Positions 29,151 to 37,904 of a stretch of 64,000 bases of DNA are shown piece after piece; positions within the stretch are counted from its first letter, which is position 1, and each line of letters opens with the position of its first letter. The stretch is from Latilactobacillus sakei subsp. sakei DSM 20017 = JCM 1157 (lineage in GTDB: Bacteria; Bacillota; Bacilli; Lactobacillales; Lactobacillaceae): assembly GCF_002370355.1 (NCBI RefSeq), contig NZ_AP017929.1, positions 806,001-870,000 on the forward strand, written 5' to 3'. The notes beneath the pieces were generated by a model, which was given only the letters and a program-made list of their open reading frames with translations, was not told the origin of the DNA and searched no databases. Both the position numbers and the translations under genes were made by a program.

Positions 29151-29159
29151 TTAACGTTT

Positions 29160-29196
29160 AATAGCGTCCTACCAATTTTGGTGGGGCGCTATTTTC
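29160..29196 (+). terminator. cshA terminator
   Basis: AATAGCGTCCTACCA pairs with TGGTGGGGCGCTATT with wobbles and is followed by TTTC. Confidence 0.75.
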
Positions 29197-29283
29197 ATAT
29201 TATGATGTGACAGAGCTGTAAGTTTTTTCCGCATCGGCTTTGTGGTAAACTTAATAGAAAATAGGCTACTAGGGGCGAATACT

Positions 29284-29637
29284 GTGATAGTTGGATTAGG
29301 AATTGATTTGGCTGAAATCGACCGATTTGAAAAAGCACAAGAGAAAAATAGTCGTTTTGCTGAAAAAGTATTAACGGCAACTGAATTTGAACTTTTTAGT
29401 CATTATACTGGTCGTCGGGCACTAGAATTTTTAGCTGGCCGTTTTGCAGTTAAGGAAGCCTTTAGTAAAGCTTATGGGACAGGGATTGGCCAGGTAAAAC
29501 TGCAAGCAGTGGAAACGCTGAATGATCCCCAGGGCAAACCGTACATCAAACAAGATTTATTTGATGGTGTGGTTCACGTCTCGCTTTCACATACAGCAAC
29601 ACTCGTGATCGCAGAAGTTATTTTGGAAAGAGGTTAA
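29284..29637 (+). CDS. acpS: Holo-[acyl-carrier-protein] synthase
   Basis: AcpS moves 4'-phosphopantetheine from CoA to apo-ACP. The 117-aa protein has the two metal-site signatures: GLGIDLAEIDRFEKA near the start and LAGRFAVKEAFSKAYGTGIG in the middle. I start at GTG 29284 with AGGGG upstream; an upstream ATG at 29242 adds residues that do not belong to the family. The stop is 3 nt before alr, so the two are co-translated. The acpS-alr-mazEF order is standard in Firmicutes. Confidence 0.95.
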   Translation: MIVGLGIDLAEIDRFEKAQEKNSRFAEKVLTATEFELFSHYTGRRALEFLAGRFAVKEAFSKAYGTGIGQVKLQAVETLNDPQGKPYIKQDLFDGVVHVSLSHTATLVIAEVILERG

Positions 29638-29640
29638 GAC

Positions 29641-30783
29641 ATGACAGTCGGTTACTTACGACCAACACGCATTTTAGTTGATCAAAATGCAATTTATGAG
29701 AATATTCAAAACGAATTAAAACACCTTGAAGGTACAGATACCGTGATCTTTCCGGTATTGAAAGCCAATGCTTACGGTCATGGCCTCATACCAGTCGCGG
29801 AGGCCGCTCAAGCCGCTGGTGCCGCCGGTTTTTGTGTGGCGTTATTAGACGAGGCTTTAGCGTTACGTCGGGCTAATTTCACAGAACCAATCTTGGTTCT
29901 TGGGATTACACAACCTAGTGAAATTGAATTAGCTGCTGCTAATCAAATTTCATTGACAGTTGGTTCACTCGAATGGTTACAAGAAGCGGCTGCAATTGCC
30001 CAACAGGTACCTTATCTCCATCCAGTGCCCATCCATTTGAGTATAGACAGTGGTATGGGTCGAATTGGCATGCGCGATGAAGCTGAGCTCTTAGCGGCTT
30101 ATACCTTTATCAAAGCACATTCTGATTATTTCGATTTCGAAGGGGTATTCACGCATTTTGCAACAGCCGATGATCCGGATGATACTTATTTCAAGGAACA
30201 AAGCGCACGGTTTAATCAGCTAATGACGGCTTTACCGGAACGGCCTAGATTTGTTCATGTTTCTAACTCAGCAACGAGTTTATGGCATGCGGCATGTAAT
30301 GGTAATATTATTCGAATGGGCATTAGTTTATATGGTCTTAATCCTTCTGGTAATGCGATTCCTGATTTACCTTATCCGCTTAAACCAGCACTCGGGATTG
30401 AATCAGAATTGGTCTTTGTCAAACAAGTTGCAGCTGGCACCAAAATTGGCTATGGTGCGACTTATGAAGCATCCGAAGGTGAATGGATTGGTACGATTCC
30501 AATGGGCTATGCTGATGGCTGGTTGAGAAGAATGCAAGGTTCAACAGTCTTGGTAGATGGGCAACGTTGTGAAATTGTAGGCCGCATTTGTATGGATCAA
30601 ATGATGATTCGCTTGCCCAAACGTTATCCAGTAGGGACGAAAGTGGTCTTTGTTGGTAAGAGTGGCGACGATGAAATCACACTACAAGAAGTGGCCGATT
30701 ATGCTGATACAATTCACTATGAAATTATCTGTGATTTATCAGATCGAATTCCCCGTGTGTATACCGGATTAAATGAACACTAA
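29641..30783 (+). CDS. alr: Alanine racemase
   Basis: Alr converts L-Ala to D-Ala for the cell wall, with PLP. The PLP lysine is in VLKANAYGHGL near residue 40, and the catalytic Tyr in the loop KIGYGATYEAS. The C-terminal beta domain contains GRICMDQMMIRLP. The length of 380 aa is typical. ATG 29641 follows AGAGG, 3 nt after acpS. D-Ala made here is used by the D-Ala-D-Ala ligase step upstream of MurF. Confidence 0.96.
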   Translation: MTVGYLRPTRILVDQNAIYENIQNELKHLEGTDTVIFPVLKANAYGHGLIPVAEAAQAAGAAGFCVALLDEALALRRANFTEPILVLGITQPSEIELAAANQISLTVGSLEWLQEAAAIAQQVPYLHPVPIHLSIDSGMGRIGMRDEAELLAAYTFIKAHSDYFDFEGVFTHFATADDPDDTYFKEQSARFNQLMTALPERPRFVHVSNSATSLWHAACNGNIIRMGISLYGLNPSGNAIPDLPYPLKPALGIESELVFVKQVAAGTKIGYGATYEASEGEWIGTIPMGYADGWLRRMQGSTVLVDGQRCEIVGRICMDQMMIRLPKRYPVGTKVVFVGKSGDDEITLQEVADYADTIHYEIICDLSDRIPRVYTGLNEH

Positions 30784-30864
30784 CGATTAACAATTTTGCT
30801 TATCTTCATTTCTGTGTTAGGATAAATGCAGGTTAAAAAGTGTTGATTTCGGAGGCTGATGAAG

Positions 30865-31131
30865 ATGGAAGCTAACCACGAACGATTATCCGTTAACTTA
30901 GACGTTAAATTAGTACAAGAGATTAAAACCTATTGCGAGGTTTACGGCCTTGATGAGAATGATTTGATTCAAGATGCCATCCATGAATTTATGGCAACCC
31001 GACAAGCGAAGGTTGATAACGTCATTAACGGCTATGTCGAAATGGCCAATCTTAATAGTCAAATCGCCGCTGAATTCAACGCTTGTGAAAGTGAGGCTTA
31101 TGCCCGCATTCGCACAGTTGATTTATCCTAA
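30865..31131 (+). CDS. mazE: MazE/EndoAI-type antitoxin
   Basis: An 88-aa protein starting [20 protein letters not shown], a ribbon-helix-helix N-terminus, with a C-terminal helix that would cover the toxin groove. It matches the EndoAI/MazE antitoxin position just before the mazF gene and after alr. ATG 30865 lies 9 nt after GGAGG; ATG 30859 is too close to that site. The antitoxin should bind and silence the toxin and repress its own operon. Confidence 0.85.
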   Translation: MEANHERLSVNLDVKLVQEIKTYCEVYGLDENDLIQDAIHEFMATRQAKVDNVINGYVEMANLNSQIAAEFNACESEAYARIRTVDLS

Positions 31132-31145
31132 TTGGAGGGATAGAA

Positions 31146-31511
31146 GTGGGAGAATTGATACAACGCGGTGATATTTATTATGCAGACTTATCACCAGTAG
31201 TAGGATCAGAACAGGGTGGCATGCGTCCCGTGTTAATTATTCAAAATGACGTGGGCAATCATCATAGTCCAACGGTAATCGTGGCGGCTATTACGGTGAA
31301 GATTCAAAAGCCTAAGTTGCCAACACATGTTGGTATCACAGCTAAGGCCAATGGTGTTGAGCGTGATTCTGTTATCTTGTTGGAACAAGTCCGGACGATT
31401 GATAAACAACGTCTCAAAGACAAGGTCACGCATTTAGTTGCTGAGAAGATGCGTCAAGTTGATCGCGCGTTAACAATTAGCGTTGGGCTCCAACCTGTTT
31501 TGAATCCTTAA
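31146..31511 (+). CDS. mazF: MazF/PemK-type endoribonuclease toxin
   Basis: A 121-aa sequence-specific mRNA interferase. Marks are [40 protein letters not shown] and [20 protein letters not shown], including the conserved Arg and Thr/Ser of the active site. It is close to B. subtilis EndoA (NdoA). GTG 31146 follows GGAGGGA and lies 14 nt after mazE. The pair sits behind alr, the chromosomal layout of the stress-linked module rather than a mobile one. Confidence 0.94.
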   Translation: MGELIQRGDIYYADLSPVVGSEQGGMRPVLIIQNDVGNHHSPTVIVAAITVKIQKPKLPTHVGITAKANGVERDSVILLEQVRTIDKQRLKDKVTHLVAEKMRQVDRALTISVGLQPVLNP

Positions 31512-31528
31512 TACATAAGTTAGTGCGA

Positions 31529-31562
31529 GAGTCTCAGACAAGGTGTCTGAGGCTTTTTCTTT
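31529..31562 (+). terminator. acpS-alr-mazEF terminator
   Basis: GAGTCTCAGACA pairs with TGTCTGAGGCT across a 3-nt loop and is followed by TTTTTCTTTT. Confidence 0.88.
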
Positions 31563-31592
31563 TTGATATCGAGTGTTCAGATGTGCTATGAT
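31563..31592 (+). promoter_or_regulatory. queT promoter
   Basis: TTGATA (31563-31568), an 18-nt spacer and TATGAT (31587-31592), with an extended TGC before the -10, just upstream of the riboswitch. Confidence 0.75.
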
Positions 31593-31610
31593 AGTAATCG
31601 CATTGAAAAA

Positions 31611-31650
31611 TCGTGGTTCGTAACCATCCCACGCTAAAAAACTAGGAGGA
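31611..31650 (+). ncRNA. preQ1-I riboswitch
   Basis: Stem P1 is CGTGG (31612-31616) with CCACG (31629-31633). The loop TTCGTAACCATC and the A-rich tail CTAAAAAACTA match the class I preQ1 aptamer, in which the tail folds into the minor groove and the loop makes a pseudoknot. The tail runs straight into AGGAGG (31644-31649) before ATG 31658, so preQ1 should block translation of the transporter gene. Confidence 0.92.
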
Positions 31651-31657
31651 TTATTAA

Positions 31658-32179
31658 ATGACTAATCAAAATCACTTGCGTAGTGTGATCTTAAATGGCT
31701 TAGTTGCTGCGCTATACGTGGTATTATCACTATTTCCAGGGGTACTGGGCCTTGCTTCTAGCCCCATTCAGTTCCGGGTATCAGAAGGCTTAAACCATCT
31801 GGTTGTCTTCAACAAAAAATATTTATGGGGCGTTTTTGGCGGCGTGCTCGTCTTCAATTTCTTTTTTAGCTCTGAAAATAAGATTTTGGATACGTTATTT
31901 GGCGGCGGCCAAACTCTGTTAGCGTTACTTGTTTTAACGCTTGTGATACCTCATTTGAAGAAAACATGGCAAAAAATGCTAGTCAATATCATCTTATTCA
32001 CGGTATCGATGTTCATGATTGCTTGGATGATTGTTTTAACTGGCTCAACGGCTAAAACGCAAATCCCATTCTGGCCAACGTATGCCACATTGGCGATTTC
32101 TGAAGCTGTTATCATGACGATTACCGCACCAATTATGTACGCGGTCGATCAAGTCTTACATTTTGAACGACAAATTTAA
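31658..32179 (+). CDS. queT: QueT-type queuosine precursor ECF transporter S component
   Basis: A 173-aa membrane protein with about five helices, starting RSVILNGLVAALYVVLSLFP. The segment PIQFRVSEGLNHLVVFNKKY is the QueT family core. QueT binds preQ1 or preQ0 and works with the shared EcfA/EcfA'/EcfT energy module, encoded elsewhere. The preQ1 riboswitch in its leader supports both the call and the substrate. ATG 31658 follows AGGAGG at 8 nt. Confidence 0.93.
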   Translation: MTNQNHLRSVILNGLVAALYVVLSLFPGVLGLASSPIQFRVSEGLNHLVVFNKKYLWGVFGGVLVFNFFFSSENKILDTLFGGGQTLLALLVLTLVIPHLKKTWQKMLVNIILFTVSMFMIAWMIVLTGSTAKTQIPFWPTYATLAISEAVIMTITAPIMYAVDQVLHFERQI

Positions 32180-32183
32180 TAGC

Positions 32184-32234
32184 AAAAAAAGCGGCGCTAG
32201 GACAAAAGTAATTTTGTCTTTAGCGCCGTTTTTG
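32184..32234. terminator. Bidirectional terminator with GACAAAA core
   Basis: AAAAAAAGCGGCGCTA-GGACAAAA pairs with TTTTGTCTTTAGCGCCG-TTTTT. It stands between convergent queT and the CBS gene. Confidence 0.9.
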
Positions 32235-32254
32235 CTATCCAAATATTGATGGTG

Positions 32255-32370
32255 TAAACGTGCTTTTTGAAACTGACTTCTGCGCTTAGCGTCACTCGTC
32301 AAACAACTGCTTGCAGCGGTTATTCACCGAGCTGTGCTAATGCTCAAAGTCAAAGCGTTTCAAACGCACT
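32255..32370 (-). repeat. 3'UTR palindromic element, type A, copy 4
   Basis: A 116-bp copy in the sense of the CBS gene, lying 8 nt after copy 5. In sense the motifs are TGAGCATTAGC (32336-32346) and GCGCAGAA (32278-32285). The outer arms GAAAC-TGACTT and AAGTCA-AAGC-GTTTC pair. The apical hairpin is CGCTGCAAGCAG-type. The distal end is CACGTTTA. Confidence 0.85.
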
Positions 32371-32378
32371 TTTTTTCT

Positions 32379-32494
32379 TAAACGTGCTTTTGTCAGTAGC
32401 TTTCTGTGCTTTGCTAAACTTATCAAACCGGTGATTTTATCACCAATTCGATAAGTTCTGCAAATGCTCAAAAGCTAACCACTGACAACGCACT
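32379..32494 (-). repeat. 3'UTR palindromic element, type A, copy 5
   Basis: A 116-bp copy starting 9 nt after the CBS-gene stop. In sense the motifs are TGAGCATTTGC (32460-32470) and GCACAGAA (32402-32409). The outer arms TTGTCAGT and ACTGACAA are exactly complementary and differ in sequence from those of the adjacent copy. The apex is GGTGATAAAATCACC. Confidence 0.85.
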
Positions 32495-32503
32495 TTTTTT
32501 AGT

Positions 32504-33184
32504 TTAAATAACATTTTCAATTTCGTCAGAATCATTACGGAGAACTTTACCAGATTGTAAGTCATCAATTTCGGGCACTTTAAAGCCTTTTTTCTCAAGT
32601 TTGTTAGTGATCTTCTTGAGAATTTCGATGTCTAAGCCACTAGGAAGTGTGAAGAGTGTGCGTCGAACGAATTCGTCTTGTTTGGCATCTAAGGTCATGC
32701 AGCTGGCAATCGACGTGTATTTGGCGATAATCTTCGACATGGCAACTAAATCCCCTTGTTCACCGGCAGAAAGGACCGTGAGCACATAACTACTAAGTTC
32801 TAAGTTCCAAGCTTCTGAAAGCATATTAAGTAGAGTGCTATGCGTTAAAATACCAAAGAAGTTACTGTCTTCATCTAATACGGCGATGTAAGGTAAATCT
32901 TTGATATTGAAGAAGACCTTGAAAAATGGCGCATCAACTGGAATGTATTTCGTCATATTCTTCAAGAGGCTTGTGACGGGCAATTGCATGTCGCCCCCTT
33001 GAGATTTATGTCGGTAGATGTGCATTTTATAAATATTACCACGGAAAATTTTACCGCTGGCATCTAAAACAGGCACACAACGGTAACCGGAATCTTCCAA
33101 AATCGTTAGGGCTTCTTCAGGTGTCACAGATTCTTCAATCGTGGTCAGACGTTCTTTGGGTAACACTAGGGATTTGATTAACAT
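32504..33184 (-). CDS. CBS-domain protein with C-terminal ACT-like domain (CbpA-like)
   Basis: Two CBS motifs cover about residues 1-130 (TTIEESVTPEEALTILEDSG, YRCVPVLDASGKIFRGNI, and LPYIAVLDEDSNFFGILTHS). The last about 90 residues (YVLTVLSAGEQGDLVAMSKI and on) look like an ACT-type domain. Cyclic di-AMP-binding CbpA/CbpB proteins of Listeria have CBS modules of this kind, so nucleotide sensing is likely but unproven. ATG 33184 lies 8 nt after AAGGAG; ATG 33190 is too close. The length is 226 aa. It is followed by two tandem 3'UTR elements. Confidence 0.78.
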   Translation of the reverse strand: MLIKSLVLPKERLTTIEESVTPEEALTILEDSGYRCVPVLDASGKIFRGNIYKMHIYRHKSQGGDMQLPVTSLLKNMTKYIPVDAPFFKVFFNIKDLPYIAVLDEDSNFFGILTHSTLLNMLSEAWNLELSSYVLTVLSAGEQGDLVAMSKIIAKYTSIASCMTLDAKQDEFVRRTLFTLPSGLDIEILKKITNKLEKKGFKVPEIDDLQSGKVLRNDSDEIENVI

Positions 33185-33306
33185 AAGCATTTCTCCTTAG
33201 ATTAAAATTCTCTCATATACTGATGTAATCATAGCATACCATTGACGTAATTAAAATAACTAGTTTTTCGACTTGGCGAAAAAACAATTAAATATTAATG
33301 AGATTT

Positions 33307-33357
33307 AAAAAGGCCCTAAAAAGACAATCGCATGAATTGCTTTTTAGGACCTTTTTT
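33307..33357. terminator. Terminator of the L,D-transpeptidase gene
   Basis: AAAAAGGCCCTAAAAAG pairs with CTTTTTAGGACCTTTTTT. The A/T runs on both sides suit the minus-strand gene that stops at 33366. Confidence 0.85.
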
Positions 33358-33365
33358 AAGTTGTT

Positions 33366-34745
33366 TTAGATGACGACCACTGGAATACCTTCACTAACGG
33401 TATTGTAAAGTTGGGCCATAATTGTTGGTGGGGTATTGATACAGCCATGTGAGCCATGTTCTTTATACCAAGTGCCACCATATTTAGGTTGCCATGGCGA
33501 ATCATGGATACCGACACCTGTTTCATCAATTGGCATCCAATAATTAACAGGACTTGCATACTCACTGACGCCGTCAAAGTTAGTGCCTTTGAGCGTGGCG
33601 TTTCGTTCTTTCTTCCAAATACTCCAAACACCACTCGGGGTTGTTTGAGGTGGTCGTGCTGTGACGACGTCTGTTTGGATTGTTACCTTGCCATTTTGGT
33701 AGAGCCACATATGTTGGGCCTTTTTATCGATTTCGATATAAGTTGAACCAACGCTGCGATCTTTTTGCGCCATCCCAGAACCACGAATAACAGCAGTTCT
33801 AGAGAAGTCTTTACCTTCAGGGACTTCTTTCATGAGGGCGCTAATTTCATCTGCAGGTGAGATGCTCCAACCGTAAATACCGGCAGGCACAGTAACTGTT
33901 CCTTGTTTCGTTGATTTAAAGGTTAATGGTTTATCATAAGTATCGTATTTTGTCTTGAGTTGATAAACGTAATTAGAAACGGCAGTTTTATCAAGTGACA
34001 CCGCACCGTTGTTATTAACTAACCAACCTTGAATGGTGGCCTTAGGGACTGTGAATTCATTACCATTAACGGAATAATGAATTTTTTCATCACTGATGGT
34101 CGTCATTTTCTTAGCCGTTTTTTGAAGCGCTGAATCGGTCGATTTAATAGTTGGAACGGTATAGTCTTGTTTTAAATCAATGGAGGTTTTACCTTGATTG
34201 ATTGCTTTGTTAATTGTTTTTTCAAATTGTGCTTGGTCGATTTGATTACCATTGACTTCTTTAACGATTTCAAAGTTTTCATTAACTAACTTAATCGTTG
34301 CATTCTTAGAAGCTGTTCGACCAGTATTTAATTTAGTAACTGTCTGATTTGCGAATTGTTTAAAAGTTTGTTGGTTTAAAATAAGGGCATTTTCAGACTG
34401 CAATTTTTTAGGATTGCTTAATTGATGACCAAGCCAAGACCAGCCGTTTTGAGAAGACTGAATCTTCTTCAAAAGCGGTTGGAAATTATGGCTAAAACCA
34501 GCATCCTTTGCTGTAAACGATAAGCGGGTCGTTTGATCTTCTTTTAACGTGAATTTCTGGTGGTTAACTTGCTTGAGTAATGCTTCATTAGCTTCGGCAG
34601 GCGATTTACCACTAATGTTAGTGCCGGCAACAACTGTATTCGGTAAAAATACTTTGTTGTAGTGGAGACTCATGGCAGAATAACCGCCGATTAAAATAAC
34701 GGCTGCGACGCCCAAAGCGGTATAAGCTTTCTTTGAAACCTTCAC
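33366..34745 (-). CDS. L,D-transpeptidase with N-terminal peptidoglycan-binding repeats
   Basis: A 459-aa envelope enzyme. An N-terminal signal anchor (TALGVAAVILIGGYSAMSLH) is followed by two PG_binding_4-type regions (about 60-320) and a C-terminal YkuD domain with HGSHGCINTPPTIM, the catalytic His and Cys. GVGIHDSPWQPKYGG is the conserved upstream His segment. GTG 34745 follows GGAG. This is the second YkuD enzyme in the window. Its bulk suggests wall cross-linking or modification; the substrate is not shown. Confidence 0.92.
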   Translation of the reverse strand: MKVSKKAYTALGVAAVILIGGYSAMSLHYNKVFLPNTVVAGTNISGKSPAEANEALLKQVNHQKFTLKEDQTTRLSFTAKDAGFSHNFQPLLKKIQSSQNGWSWLGHQLSNPKKLQSENALILNQQTFKQFANQTVTKLNTGRTASKNATIKLVNENFEIVKEVNGNQIDQAQFEKTINKAINQGKTSIDLKQDYTVPTIKSTDSALQKTAKKMTTISDEKIHYSVNGNEFTVPKATIQGWLVNNNGAVSLDKTAVSNYVYQLKTKYDTYDKPLTFKSTKQGTVTVPAGIYGWSISPADEISALMKEVPEGKDFSRTAVIRGSGMAQKDRSVGSTYIEIDKKAQHMWLYQNGKVTIQTDVVTARPPQTTPSGVWSIWKKERNATLKGTNFDGVSEYASPVNYWMPIDETGVGIHDSPWQPKYGGTWYKEHGSHGCINTPPTIMAQLYNTVSEGIPVVVI

Positions 34746-35405
34746 AACATCAACTCCAATCTTTCTGATAGATTAATCATACCCTAAATAGTTTTTAATT
34801 ACAAAGGACGTTAACTAATAGTTAAGCATACTAGAAAGTGAGCTAAAAAGAAATGCGAAAGCTTGATTATTAGATAACTTTAAGGAACAACAAATAAAGG
34901 GCTTAACAATCTAATGTTGGCAGGCGCAATTATTAAAATCAAATGAATGGTTGTTACAAGAAAAAATGGTATTGGTCGTTATTTCAGATGAAACTAATGA
35001 CTTGATAAGCGCCGACAAAGTTTGTGAAGAAATTTCGAATGGTAAGATAAAAACTAAATAAAGATATTAATAGTATTAATATTTTGTGTTAATATTTTAA
35101 CAATTAACTATTGTCAACGATATGGGATTGCGATATGATAAGTGATGTTAACAATATTAGAAGGGCTCTAGATAAGTAGTTTGATGATTTTGATAGGTTT
35201 AATATTTAAGGATTTTTGAATGGAAGTAGCTGTGAATGAAATATAGAAATAAATTTCAAGTGTTTTAATCATAATTTATATTTTATACATAGGTATTTCG
35301 GTAACTAATTATCAGGGTTGACCAAACAATTAAAATTATAATGGTATATGCCGTATACGTATATCAAACATATTAAAACAGCTATTTTACGTAGGAGGTA
35401 AGATA
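34746..35405 (+). other. AT-rich gap with a possible gene remnant
   Basis: About 660 nt between the transpeptidase and MarR genes. At 34966-35061 a frame reads MVLVVISDETNDLISADKVC and on to a stop. The open frame extends upstream with QLLKSNEWLLQEK but has no start signal, so it looks like the end of a decayed gene. I cannot name it. The rest is AT-rich. TATACGTATA at 35354-35363, just upstream of the MarR gene, is a perfect palindrome and may be an operator. Confidence 0.4.
35354..35363 (+). promoter_or_regulatory. Possible MarR operator
   Basis: The perfect palindrome TATACGTATA lies 43 nt upstream of the MarR gene, where an autoregulatory site would be expected. TTGACC and TATAAT are present nearby (35319-35341 region) but with a short spacer. 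Confidence 0.35.
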
Positions 35406-35825
35406 ATGGTCGGTAAAGCAGATACAAGAATGCAATTATTAGGAGAATGGTACTCAAAGCTACAACAAATCGCAACAAAGTTAAATGCAATTAGTCGCAA
35501 ATATGATGTTAGTTTTGAACAATTTTTGGTGATTGAACAAATTATTGAAGAAGAAAGAAAATCACCAAGTGAACTCGCTGTTTTCTTTAAAACATCCTTA
35601 CCAGCAGTTTCTAGAAAATTAAATCTCTTGCAGTCTAAGCGATTGGTTTATAAGATTCGTGGCGAACAAGATGACCAACGATTAATGCGCGTTAATGCGA
35701 CTCCCGAGGGCATTGAAACCTATGAATCAATTAAGGCGGAATTACTCACTTGGGACGCACAGCTTAAGGATCATGATATTAATTTGATGGCGATGGTCAA
35801 TCATACGTTGGAACACGCTAATTAA
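35406..35825 (+). CDS. MarR family transcriptional regulator
   Basis: A 139-aa winged-helix protein. The core RKSPSELAVFFKTSLPAVSRKL is the recognition region, and RGEQDDQRLMRVNATPEG is the wing with the D-x-R pair typical of MarR. ATG 35406 follows AGGAGG. No partner gene is adjacent. The palindrome upstream hints at autoregulation. The target is unknown. Confidence 0.9.
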   Translation: MVGKADTRMQLLGEWYSKLQQIATKLNAISRKYDVSFEQFLVIEQIIEEERKSPSELAVFFKTSLPAVSRKLNLLQSKRLVYKIRGEQDDQRLMRVNATPEGIETYESIKAELLTWDAQLKDHDINLMAMVNHTLEHAN

Positions 35826-35836
35826 AAAGAGACATT

Positions 35837-35882
35837 AAAAAAAGGGGTCAGGACAAAAATTAATTTGTCCTGATCCCTTTTT
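35837..35882. terminator. Bidirectional terminator with GACAAAA core
   Basis: AAAAAAAGGGGTCAGGACAAA pairs with TTTGTCCTGATCCCTTTTT. It serves the convergent MarR and ldh genes. Confidence 0.92.
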
Positions 35883-35900
35883 AATCAGCAATAATCGAGA

Positions 35901-36979
<1,079 letters not shown>

Positions 36980-37015
36980 ATTTATTTCCTAATATAGAAA
37001 GAAAAACGGGTATGG

Positions 37016-37021
37016 TATAAT
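37016..37021 (+). promoter_or_regulatory. Extended -10 box of pth
   Basis: TGGTATAAT (TATAAT at 37016-37021) is an extended -10 about 90 nt upstream of pth. Confidence 0.5.
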
Positions 37022-37108
37022 AAACAGCAATAACAAACGTCGACTGGGGAGAGCAACTTCTCAGTATTTTTGCGTTATAACGGCGATTTTGAAGAAGAGG
37101 TAAGACAA

Positions 37109-37666
37109 ATGAAGATGATTGTTGGTTTGGGGAATCCTGGGAGTAAATATGCAAAAACAAAACACAATATTGGCTTTATGGTGATTGACCAATTATGTGA
37201 AAAATACAACGTAACACTCAATAAACATGATTTTGAAGCAGAATATGGCAGCTTCAAATACGAAGGTGAAACAGTCTTATTAGTTAAACCACTGACATTC
37301 ATGAATGACTCTGGTCGCTCAGTTGGCCCATTGATGAGTTACTACCAAGTTGGGATTGATGAATTATTAGTCATCCAAGATGATATGGATTTAACGATGG
37401 GCAAATTACGCCTCCGCCAAAAGGGTTCAGCAGGTGGCCATAACGGGATTAAAAGTATTATTGCGCACACGAAGAGCCAAACCTTCAAGCGGCTTAAAAT
37501 TGGGATTCAACATCCTCAAAAAAGTACGGTGGTCAATTGGGTTCTAACACCATTTGATAAAGATGGCGCACCAGTGATTAATCAAGCGATTGATCAAGCC
37601 TGCGAAGCAATCGACGATTGGTGTCAAAACGATGATTTTATGAAGACAATGAATAAATTTAATTAG
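37109..37666 (+). CDS. pth: Peptidyl-tRNA hydrolase
   Basis: Pth frees tRNA from abortive peptidyl-tRNA. The catalytic His is in KTKHNIGFMV, the N and D residues in PLTFMNDSGRSVG and QDDMDL, and GSAGGHNGIKSI is the family block. The length of 185 aa is usual. ATG 37109 follows AAGAGG; an earlier in-frame start would add 13 odd residues. pth before mfd is the conserved order. The stop codon overlaps the first of two 3'UTR elements. Confidence 0.95.
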   Translation: MKMIVGLGNPGSKYAKTKHNIGFMVIDQLCEKYNVTLNKHDFEAEYGSFKYEGETVLLVKPLTFMNDSGRSVGPLMSYYQVGIDELLVIQDDMDLTMGKLRLRQKGSAGGHNGIKSIIAHTKSQTFKRLKIGIQHPQKSTVVNWVLTPFDKDGAPVINQAIDQACEAIDDWCQNDDFMKTMNKFN

Positions 37667-37784
37667 AGTGCTTTTAGTGCTTGTTTAGATTTTGAGCACT
37701 AGCCTAGTATCGTGAATAATCGGTGCAACCGATTGTTTACGATGCGTAGCTAGGCGCAGAAATCTAGCACTAATGGCACGTTTA
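37666..37784 (+). repeat. 3'UTR palindromic element, type A, copy 6
   Basis: The element begins in the pth stop codon (TAGAGTGC). Motifs are TGAGCACTAGC (37693-37703) and GCGCAGAA (37754-37761). The outer arms AGTGC-TTGTT-TAGATTT and AAATCTA-GCACT pair. The apex is AATCGGTGCAACCGATT. The right end is CACGTTTA. Confidence 0.88.
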
Positions 37785-37786
37785 AA

Positions 37787-37844
37787 AATTAGAGTGCTTT
37801 TAGTGCTTGTTTAGATTTTGAGCACTAGCACTAATAGCACGTTT
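37787..37844 (+). repeat. Internally deleted tandem copy of element 6
   Basis: The first 42 nt (37787-37828) repeat 37661-37702 exactly. The sequence then jumps to the outer right end (CACTAATAGCACGTTTA), so the central about 65 nt are gone. The deletion joins two CTAG sequences (in GCACTAGC and ATCTAGC), which suggests slippage or recombination between short repeats. Confidence 0.85.
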
Positions 37845-37904
37845 AAAGGCCGTATCGCCCATTTCTACCAGTCACAAAATTCAAGAAAGTAAGGGACCTT
37901 TTGA

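Noticed and set aside
28846-29154. His/Cys/Tyr-rich and Ala/Val-rich ORFs opposite and out of frame with the cshA tail
   Set aside because: They arise from the repetitive RGG/GGN codons of the cshA C-terminal tail. There is no ribosome binding site and no independent signal.
30865-31511. mazEF as a horizontally acquired toxin-antitoxin module
   Set aside because: Its place after alr and its codon use match the conserved chromosomal arrangement in Firmicutes, so I see no sign of transfer.
32255-32494. Tandem repeats considered as a CRISPR or an inserted mobile element
   Set aside because: The two units are 116 bp with 8 nt between them and no spacers, no transposase and no target duplication. 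They fit the 3'UTR element family.
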